A stretch of 8,755 nt of DNA, taken from positions 1-8,755 of the forward strand of contig JALOOS010000062.1 in NCBI GenBank assembly GCA_025454275.1, written 5' to 3'. The notes under the pieces were generated by a model. It was not told where the DNA came from. It ran no database searches and was given only the letters and a program-made list of their open reading frames with translations. The position numbers were made by a program, and so were the translations under genes. This DNA comes from Desulfobacterales bacterium. Lineage in GTDB: Bacteria > Desulfobacterota > Desulfobacteria > Desulfobacterales > SpSt-501. Each line of letters starts with the position of its first letter. Positions within the stretch are counted from its first letter, which is position 1. Below, piece after piece: positions 1-4,672 of this stretch.

Positions 1-135
1 GCAGCCGGTCGGCCCCTTGAGCAGGACCGGGAGCCGGGCGGCATAGGCGGCTTCAAACACGGCGATCTCGTTGCCCCGGCTCAGGTAATAAGGCTCTTGG
101 TGAATCCGGTAGCTGTCGGCGGGGTGTGCCGTCAT
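1..135 (-). CDS. CbbQ/NirQ/NorQ-type MoxR AAA+ ATPase, N-terminal fragment
   Basis: Only the first 45 codons are present; the gene continues beyond the left edge. It starts at ATG 135-133, with a GGAGG (142-146) 6 nt upstream. The fragment has the N-terminal pattern of the CbbQ/NirQ/NorQ/GpvN branch of MoxR ATPases: a short EPYY segment, then a GNEIAVFEAAYAARLPVLLK-like stretch, then GPTGC, the beginning of the Walker A loop (GPTGCGKT in the family), exactly where the window ends. Family members are hexameric ATPases that work with a von Willebrand factor A partner to remodel or activate metalloenzymes such as Rubisco or nitric oxide reductase. The client cannot be told here because the partner gene is outside the window. 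It is transcribed divergently from the TraB-family gene. Family assignment is fairly secure; specific function is unknown. Confidence 0.8.
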   Translation of the reverse strand, partial: MTAHPADSYRIHQEPYYLSRGNEIAVFEAAYAARLPVLLKGPTGC

Positions 136-191
136 CGCCTGCCTCCGGTTCCGTTTGCCATACCGCGGCAGATGTAATACAATTCGTCGCG

Positions 192-212
192 TCGGCAGGC
201 CCGTTCTGCCGA
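192..212. repeat. Small perfect hairpin in the divergent intergenic region
   Basis: TCGGCAG (192-198) and CTGCCGA (206-212) form a perfect 7-bp stem around a 7-nt loop. It lies between the AAA+ ATPase start and the large hexamer inverted repeat. No U-tract follows on either strand, so it is not a normal Rho-independent terminator. It could be part of the neighbouring repeat element, a 5' leader structure of the ATPase gene, or chance. Confidence 0.4.
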
Positions 213-233
213 ACACCTTCCGGCACCGGCTGG

Positions 234-339
234 CGTCGGGGTCGGTATCGGAATCGGCCTGTTGGGTCTCCGTAGCCGACATGCCGCGCACGCTGGGCAT
301 GGAAAGCTGAAAGGCCGATTCCGACTCCGACCCCGATGC
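234..339. repeat. Hexamer-built intergenic inverted repeat, copy 1
   Basis: The left arm (236-260) is a run of TCGGNN hexamers (TCGGGG, TCGGTA, TCGGAA, then TCGG). The right arm (312-336) is the complementary CCGANN series. 23 of 25 positions pair; the mismatches are at 325 and 326. Pairing continues outward through 234/338 and 233/339 with a G-T wobble at 235/337. The 51-nt spacer has its own small stem, ATGCC (281-285) with GGCAT (296-300). A 22-nt block of the left arm (236-257) recurs exactly at 8464-8485. Copy 1 lies between the 5' ends of two divergent genes, so it cannot be a terminator for either. Its role is unknown: candidates are a REP- or MITE-like non-autonomous element or a binding site for a nucleoid or regulatory protein. 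Confidence 0.8.
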
Positions 340-377
340 GCTCGCTGCTGCTCGCAGACTATATACACCGGAGCGTT

Positions 378-1521
378 ATGGCAGACAACACCCACATGGT
401 TCAGCGTCTCCGCGACGGGGAGCGGGAGATCATCCTCGTCGGGACGGCCCATGTCTCCAAGGAGAGCGTCCGGCTGGTCGAGGAGGTCCTCGCGGCAGAG
501 GCGCCCCGCCTCCCGCTTTCAAGCCTTGCGCCAGAAGGACCGCTGGCGGGACACGGACATCATCAAGGTCGTGCGTGAGAAAAAGGCGTTTTTACTGCTC
601 TCCAACCTCCTGCTCGTCTCCTTTCAGAAACGGATCGCGCGGAAAATGGATGTCACCCCCGGCGCCGAAATGCTGCGTGCGGTCGAGATGGCCGATAGCC
701 TGGGGGCCCAGGTCTGGCTGGCGGACCGCGACATCCGGGCCACGCTCTCACGGGCCTGGCACGCGTTGGGATGGTGGAGCCGGATCAAGCTCCTCTACCA
801 GCTGCTCACCTCCATGGGTGCCGCCGATGAGATCACCGAGGAGGAGATCGAGCGCCTCAAGCAGCAGGACGTGCTCGAATCCCTGCTGGCGGAGGTCGGC
901 CGCTCCATGCCGGTGCTGAAAACGATCCTGATCGACGAGCGCGACCGCTTCCTGGCCGCCAAAATCCGCCAGGCGCCGGGCACGAAAATCGCGGCCGTGG
1001 TCGGCGCCGGCCACCTGCCCGGCATTCAGGCCAACTGGGATCAGCCGACCGATCTCGGCGCGCTCGAAGCGCTCCCGCCGCCCGGCAGGCTGGGGGCGGT
1101 TTTCAAGTGGGCCATCCCGGCGAGCATCATCGCACTTTTCATGGCCGGTTTTTTTTTCGGCGGCAAGGAGGCCGGCGCCGACATGATCGTGCTCTGGAGC
1201 CTCTGCACCGGGGTCCTGGCGGGCCTCGGTGCGGCGCTGGCCCTCGCCCACCCCGCGACGGTGATCTCCTCGGTGCTCGTCGCCCCCTTCACCACCCTGC
1301 ACCCCATGATCGCCGCAGGCTGGGTGTCCGGGCTGGTCGAGGCCGTTGCGCGCAAGCCCAAGGTCAAGGATATCGAAAGCCTGCCGCAGGACATTTTGTC
1401 GTTGCGGGGCTTCTGGCGGAACAACGTCACCCGGATTCTGCTCGTCGTCGCCTTCACCAACCTCGGGGCATCGGTGGGGACCCTGGTGGCGTTTCCGATC
1501 CTTCTGAAGGTGTTGTTGTGA
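378..1521 (+). pseudogene. TraB/PrgY-family membrane protein, frameshifted with internal deletion
   Basis: The intact reading begins at ATG 378 (GGAG at 370-373, 4 nt spacing) and carries the family N-terminal motif IILVGTAHVSKESVRLVEEV. Near nt 507 the similarity jumps to another frame, resuming as SRFQALRQKDRW from nt 511 and continuing to TGA 1519-1521. From memory, homologs have about nine residues between the two parts, including the conserved VELC segment. Here only 4 nt separate the flanking Pro and Ser codons, so about 23 nt look deleted. The second part has a soluble region with a GAGHLPGI motif, then hydrophobic membrane segments at about nt 1100-1165, 1180-1300 and 1430-1518. The family includes PrgY/TraB, which shuts down sex pheromone in enterococci, and is related to TIKI proteases; its role in this kind of bacterium is not established. 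The gene is probably co-transcribed with the lipoprotein gene 37 nt downstream. Either it is a real pseudogene or the sequence has an error. Confidence 0.8.
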
Positions 1522-1558
1522 TCGGTTGACCCCGCCGTCAGCAACCGACGAGGTTCTG

Positions 1559-2347
1559 ATGCCGCGCGCTCGCCATTCACTCCGAACTGGGCGCATCCGC
1601 CTCGCGGCGGCCCTCTGCGCCGGGCTTCTGATCGCCGCCTGCGCCGGGCAGGTCAAACCTCCGCCCGAGGCGCCGTTCGCCCCCGCCCGGCGCCCGGTCC
1701 TGAAGACCATGCGCTTCACCATCCAGGCCGGTGCGTTCAAGAACATCGACAACGCCGTGCGCCTCACCGACCGCCTCCTTGAACGCAAGCTCTCGGCCTA
1801 TCATTTCATCGACGCATCGGGCTTTTACAAGGTGCGGATCGGCAATTTCCCCTCCCGCGAGGGTGCCGCTGCCCAGGCCGAACAGTTGATGGCGGCGGGC
1901 GTCATCGAGGAGTTTTTCATCATCGCACCGGAGGATACCGCGGCCGGGCGGCCGGAAGGGGTGTTCGAAGCGCAGCTCCGCTCCGAGCTCATCCGCACCG
2001 CGGAACGTTTCATCGGCGTGCCGTACAGGTGGGGCGGGGACTCCACGGTGGCGGGCTTCGACTGCAGCGGGCTCACCATGGTCGTCTATCAGCTCAACGG
2101 CCTGGAGCTGCCGCGCACATCGAGCGAGCAGTGGCGTGCGGGCCGGCCGGTCGCCGACGGGGATCTTCAGGCCGGCGATCTCGTCTTCTTCGCCACCCGC
2201 GGCGGCAAGCGGGTATCCCACGTGGGGATCTACACCGGCGGGAGCGGCTTCCTGCATGCACCCGGCCGCGGCAGCCGGATCGAAAAAGCCGACCTGGCCA
2301 GCGACTACTTCCGGATCCGCTACCTGGGGGCCCGCTCCTACCTCTAG
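1559..2347 (+). CDS. Lipoprotein with SPOR domain and NlpC/P60 peptidoglycan endopeptidase domain
   Basis: 262 aa. ATG 1559 is chosen because GAGG (1550-1553) lies 5 nt upstream; a TTG at 1526 is in frame but lacks this support. Residues 1-28 form a lipoprotein signal: basic start, hydrophobic stretch, lipobox IAAC, lipidated Cys28. A proline-rich linker follows. Residues about 50-124 are a SPOR domain (TIQAGAF, FYKVRIGNF), which in known cases binds peptidoglycan stripped of stem peptides. Residues about 140-262 are an NlpC/P60 domain with the expected catalytic set: Cys169 in FDCSG, His221 in SHVGIY and His233 in FLHAPG. The likely role is cleaving stem peptides in the periplasmic wall from an outer-membrane anchor, possibly targeted to division sites by the SPOR domain; the targeting is inference. 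The gene lies 37 nt after the TraB-family gene. Its TAG stop overlaps the purN stop on the other strand. Confidence 0.92.
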   Translation: MPRARHSLRTGRIRLAAALCAGLLIAACAGQVKPPPEAPFAPARRPVLKTMRFTIQAGAFKNIDNAVRLTDRLLERKLSAYHFIDASGFYKVRIGNFPSREGAAAQAEQLMAAGVIEEFFIIAPEDTAAGRPEGVFEAQLRSELIRTAERFIGVPYRWGGDSTVAGFDCSGLTMVVYQLNGLELPRTSSEQWRAGRPVADGDLQAGDLVFFATRGGKRVSHVGIYTGGSGFLHAPGRGSRIEKADLASDYFRIRYLGARSYL

Positions 2348-3144
2348 GCGGCGGGGGCGATCCTCACCACACTGCGCTCAAAGCGCCTCCCTCCGGGGAG
2401 CTCGTGGACCATCCGCTCCGTGCGCAGCCGCCCCTCCGCGAAAAGCTGGATGCACTCGGGGTAGAGCTCCCACTCCTGTTCCAGGCCGCGCCGGCGGATT
2501 GTTTCGAGCGTATCCTCCTCCCGGATGGGAAAGGCCCGCTGGCCGATGATGGGGCCGGTATCCTCTCCGTAGTCGACGAAGTGCACGGTGCAGCCGGCCA
2601 CCTTGCAGCCGTAGCGCCAGGTGTCGCCGTAGCCGTCGGTGCCCGGAAAGGCGGGCAGCAGCGCGGGGTGGATGTTCATGAGGCGCAAGGAGGCCCGGTC
2701 CGAGTTCACCCGGTCGATGAAATAAGGGGTGAGGGTGCGCATGAACCCCGCCAGCGCGATCAGGTCATAAGGGATCTCCCGCATGGCGGCCAGGAGGGCG
2801 GCCTCGGCCATGGCCCGGCTCACCAGGAAGCCATCCACCCGCGCAGGGTCGACCGTGTTGCCCATCAGACCCTGCTTGGCACGGATCTCCTCCAGCCGGA
2901 AATCCGCCGGCAGGGCGGCCGCGCCCGGGTTTTCCCGAAACGCCGCCGTCACGGCGCGGTAGTCGACCACGAAGGTCGGGATGCCGCGCCGGCGGGCCCG
3001 CTCCAGGCCCGCGGCCTGGGGGGTGTCGCTGCCGACGAAGACCACTTCGGCCGTGAGACGGCCGCTCTCGCAGGCGTCGAGAATGGCTTGCAGGTTCGTG
3101 CCTCCCCCGGAGATCAGCACCCCCACGCGCAGTCGTTTCACCAC
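2344..3144 (-). CDS. purN: Phosphoribosylglycinamide formyltransferase (GAR transformylase)
   Basis: 266 aa. The enzyme transfers a formyl group from 10-formyltetrahydrofolate to GAR, the third step of purine synthesis, in the cytoplasm. Visible motifs are the N-terminal phosphate-binding SGGGTN (12-17) and the catalytic set matching E. coli Asn106/His108/Asp144: Asn157 and His159 in MNIHPALLPAFPG, and Asp195 in EDTGPII. It is about 50 residues longer than the E. coli enzyme. The extra sequence is mostly at about 65-115, between the GIPTFVVDY strand and the YDLIALAGFMR strand. The start is GTG 3144 or the adjacent GTG 3141; GGAGG at 3151-3155 (minus sense) is 6 or 9 nt away and does not decide between them. 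The gene diverges from trxA and converges on the NlpC lipoprotein gene with overlapping stop codons. No clear minus-strand promoter was seen. Confidence 0.94.
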   Translation of the reverse strand: MVKRLRVGVLISGGGTNLQAILDACESGRLTAEVVFVGSDTPQAAGLERARRRGIPTFVVDYRAVTAAFRENPGAAALPADFRLEEIRAKQGLMGNTVDPARVDGFLVSRAMAEAALLAAMREIPYDLIALAGFMRTLTPYFIDRVNSDRASLRLMNIHPALLPAFPGTDGYGDTWRYGCKVAGCTVHFVDYGEDTGPIIGQRAFPIREEDTLETIRRRGLEQEWELYPECIQLFAEGRLRTERMVHELPGGRRFERSVVRIAPAA

Positions 3145-3176
3145 CCCTCACCTCCCCCGGACGCCCGGCGGCTCAG

Positions 3177-3205
3177 TTGACATCCCCAGGCATTGTCTCT
3201 ATTAT
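3177..3205 (+). promoter_or_regulatory. Sigma70-type promoter for trxA
   Basis: A perfect -35 box TTGACA (3177-3182) is followed by exactly 17 bp and then TATTAT (3200-3205), one base from the TATAAT consensus. A start near 3212 would give a leader of about 27 nt before the trxA ATG at 3239. This is the best promoter in the window and lies in the only short gap where trxA and purN diverge. Confidence 0.85.
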
Positions 3206-3216
3206 CACGGTTATTT

Positions 3217-3228
3217 CTTTCATGAAAG
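3217..3228. promoter_or_regulatory. 12-bp perfect palindrome overlapping the trxA ribosome binding site
   Basis: CTTTCATGAAAG is a perfect palindrome just downstream of the expected trxA transcription start, running into the ribosome binding sequence GAAAGGA (3224-3230). Its position would suit an operator or a translational control site. A 12-bp palindrome can also arise by chance and there is no second copy, so a regulatory role is only a suggestion. Confidence 0.35.
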
Positions 3229-3238
3229 GATCCCCATC

Positions 3239-3565
3239 ATGGCAGAGGGCATCATCGAGATCGACGACGGCAATTTCGAATCCGAGGTATTGAAGGCGGA
3301 CAAACCGGTTCTGGTGGATTTCTGGGCGCCCTGGTGCGGGCCCTGCAAGGCGATTGCACCGGTGGTCGAGGATCTGGCAAAGAGTTACAGCGGAAAAATC
3401 AAATTCGCCAAATGCAACGTGGACAACAGCCCGGTCACGCCGAGCAAATTCGGGATCAAGGCCATCCCGACCCTCATCTTCTTCAAAGACGGCGGGGTCG
3501 TCAACCAGATCACCGGAATGGTCGCCAAGGCCAAACTGGAGGAGGCGCTCAACAAGCTGGTGTGA
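3239..3565 (+). CDS. trxA: Thioredoxin
   Basis: 108 aa, the normal size for a bacterial thioredoxin. It is a cytoplasmic disulfide reductase, recharged by thioredoxin reductase, that reduces ribonucleotide reductase and oxidised protein cysteines. The sequence shows the redox motif WCGPC (32-36) within VDFWAPWCGPCK, the buried Asp27 in LVDFW, and the cis-Pro loop AIPT with Pro77. No signal peptide is present, which fits a cytoplasmic form. ATG 3239 is chosen because GAAAGGA (3224-3230) lies 8 nt upstream and the product then has the family's standard length; the open frame upstream is not conserved-looking. The gene follows a strong sigma70-type promoter. bamD begins 52 nt downstream on the same strand, after a GC-rich hairpin. 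Confidence 0.97.
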   Translation: MAEGIIEIDDGNFESEVLKADKPVLVDFWAPWCGPCKAIAPVVEDLAKSYSGKIKFAKCNVDNSPVTPSKFGIKAIPTLIFFKDGGVVNQITGMVAKAKLEEALNKLV

Positions 3566-3571
3566 ACCAAA

Positions 3572-3592
3572 GCGCCCCGCAGGCAGGGGCGC
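3572..3592 (+). terminator. GC-rich hairpin between trxA and bamD, possible weak terminator or RNA-processing site
   Basis: GCGCCCC (3572-3578) pairs perfectly with GGGGCGC (3586-3592) around a 7-nt loop, starting 6 nt after the trxA stop. There is no run of T after the stem, so it is not a canonical Rho-independent terminator. It could protect the trxA mRNA 3' end or partially reduce read-through into bamD, for which no separate promoter is obvious. Confidence 0.4.
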
Positions 3593-3617
3593 CTGGAACG
3601 ATATGGGCAGGGGGATA

Positions 3618-4364
3618 ATGACGAACCTACGGATGGCGGCTGCATGGGGGTGTGCCGTATTGGTTGTGTTTTTGACCGGTTGCACGACGCTCAGGGAGAC
3701 CTATGACGACGTCAAGGGATCGATCAGCGGCATTTTCGGCGGCTCCGATGAAAACCTCACCGCCGAGGAGCTGGCCTGGGCCGGGATGGAGCACTACGAC
3801 GACGGCAACTACAAGCAGGCCATCGACAACTTCCAGCGCCTGAAAGACATCTACCCCTTCTCGCAGTACGCCATCCTGGCGGAGTTGAAGCTGGGCGATG
3901 CGCACTACCGGCTCGAACAGTACGAAGACGCCATCTTTGCCTACGAGGAGTTCGAGAAACTCCACCCCCGGAACGAGGCGGTTCCCTACGTCATCTACCA
4001 GATCGGCCGCAGCCATTTCGACCGCATCACCACCCCGGACCGCGACCAGACCGCCGCCCGCAAGGCGCTGGAGACCTTCCAGCGGCTGACCCGCCAGCAC
4101 CCGGACTCACCCTATGCCCGCCGGGCCGAAGAGCATATCGTCAGCTGCTACAAGAGCCTCTCCGGACACGATTTCGGGATCGGTGTGTTTTACTTCAACA
4201 GCAAGCACTACCCCGCGGCGCTGGCCCGGTTTCGCACCGTCGTCACCGATTACCCCGACGTGGGCTACCACCAGCAGGCCCTCGACTACATCGCCCGGAC
4301 CGAGGAGCGCCTGGCGGATGTCGCCGTGTCCGGGGCCGCCTCCAAAACCGGCAAGGGGAGTTGA
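3618..4364 (+). CDS. bamD: Outer membrane protein assembly factor BamD (ComL-type TPR lipoprotein)
   Basis: 248 aa, close to the usual size. BamD is the essential lipoprotein of the BAM complex that folds beta-barrel proteins into the outer membrane, acting on its periplasmic side. A signal peptide (1-21) ends in the lipobox LTGC, making Cys22 the lipid-attached residue. The mature part is a string of tetratricopeptide repeats: about 50-80 (AWAGMEHYDDGNYKQAIDNF), 86-118 (AELKLGDAHYRLEQYEDAI) and 124-160, with further helices at 165-235 containing the family signature GVFYFNSKHYPAALARF. The start is ambiguous: ATG 3618 follows AGGGGG (3609-3614) closely, while in-frame ATGs at 3603 and 3633 are possible. 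ATG 3618 gives an ordinary lipoprotein signal. It is probably at least partly co-transcribed with trxA. Confidence 0.92.
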   Translation: MTNLRMAAAWGCAVLVVFLTGCTTLRETYDDVKGSISGIFGGSDENLTAEELAWAGMEHYDDGNYKQAIDNFQRLKDIYPFSQYAILAELKLGDAHYRLEQYEDAIFAYEEFEKLHPRNEAVPYVIYQIGRSHFDRITTPDRDQTAARKALETFQRLTRQHPDSPYARRAEEHIVSCYKSLSGHDFGIGVFYFNSKHYPAALARFRTVVTDYPDVGYHQQALDYIARTEERLADVAVSGAASKTGKGS

Positions 4365-4406
4365 CCGCTTCACGCCCGTCCCGATCGAATCATCCTGAAA
4401 AAAAGC

Positions 4407-4436
4407 TTGATTGCCGGGCATGAAATAGGATATATG
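4407..4436 (+). promoter_or_regulatory. Putative sigma70 promoter for rpmB
   Basis: TTGATT (4407-4412) and TATATG (4431-4436) are separated by 18 bp within a locally AT-rich stretch, in the 109-nt gap between bamD and rpmB. Each box matches consensus at 4 of 6 positions; ATATAT at 4430-4435 gives 17-bp spacing as an alternative. A run of eight T (4437-4444) follows. A separate promoter fits the high demand for ribosomal proteins, but the match is moderate. Confidence 0.5.
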
Positions 4437-4473
4437 TTTTTTTTCGGAAGACTTGTTAAAAGGAGTGGATCCC

Positions 4474-4665
4474 ATGTCCCGGATATGCGACATCTGCGGC
4501 AAGAAACCGATGGTGGGCAGCCACATCAGCCATGCGCACAATGTAACCAAGCGCCGCTTCAACCCCAACCTCCAGCGGGTGCGCGCCTTGCGCGCCGGCC
4601 AGGCCCACACCCTGGTGGTTTGCACGCGCTGCATCAAGTCCGGGCGCGTACAGAAGGCGCCCTGA
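4474..4665 (+). CDS. rpmB: 50S ribosomal protein L28, zinc-ribbon (C+) form
   Basis: 63 aa, a structural protein of the large ribosomal subunit. ATG 4474 is chosen because a strong AGGAG (4461-4465) lies 8 nt upstream and the product starts with the conserved MSRICDICGK; the ATG at 4453 has no support. Two cysteine pairs, Cys5/Cys8 (CDIC) and Cys50/Cys53 (CTRC), mark the zinc-binding form of L28; many bacteria also carry or use a cysteine-free form under zinc shortage. The family core VGSHISHAHNVTKRRFNPNLQ (here cut into 13-33) and the basic C-terminus are present. Its usual partner gene rpmG is not next to it. It ends 7 nt from the stop of rel on the opposite strand. Confidence 0.96.
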   Translation: MSRICDICGKKPMVGSHISHAHNVTKRRFNPNLQRVRALRAGQAHTLVVCTRCIKSGRVQKAP

Positions 4666-4672
4666 GCCGGGG

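Noticed and set aside
360..365. TATATA as a -10 box for the TraB-family gene
   Set aside because: No recognisable -35 sits 16-18 bp upstream; that position falls at the edge of the inverted repeat. Too weak to list as a promoter.
262..510. Upstream extension of the main TraB-frame open frame to ATG 262
   Set aside because: Codons 262-510 translate to Arg/Ser-rich sequence without homology and run through the inverted repeat. The conserved N-terminus is in the other frame from ATG 378.
495..520. Programmed ribosomal frameshift in the TraB-family gene
   Set aside because: There is no slippery heptamer or obvious stimulatory structure, and about nine conserved residues are missing altogether, which a change of frame cannot restore.
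1149..1157. Run of nine T inside the TraB-family gene as a possible frameshift site
   Set aside because: The frame is maintained through it (MAGFFFGG within a membrane segment), so it does not explain the disruption upstream.
748..1788. Long minus-strand open frame (346 codons) opposite the TraB-family and NlpC genes
   Set aside because: Its composition is Arg/Gly/Ala-rich with no family motif, and it crosses two well-supported plus-strand genes.
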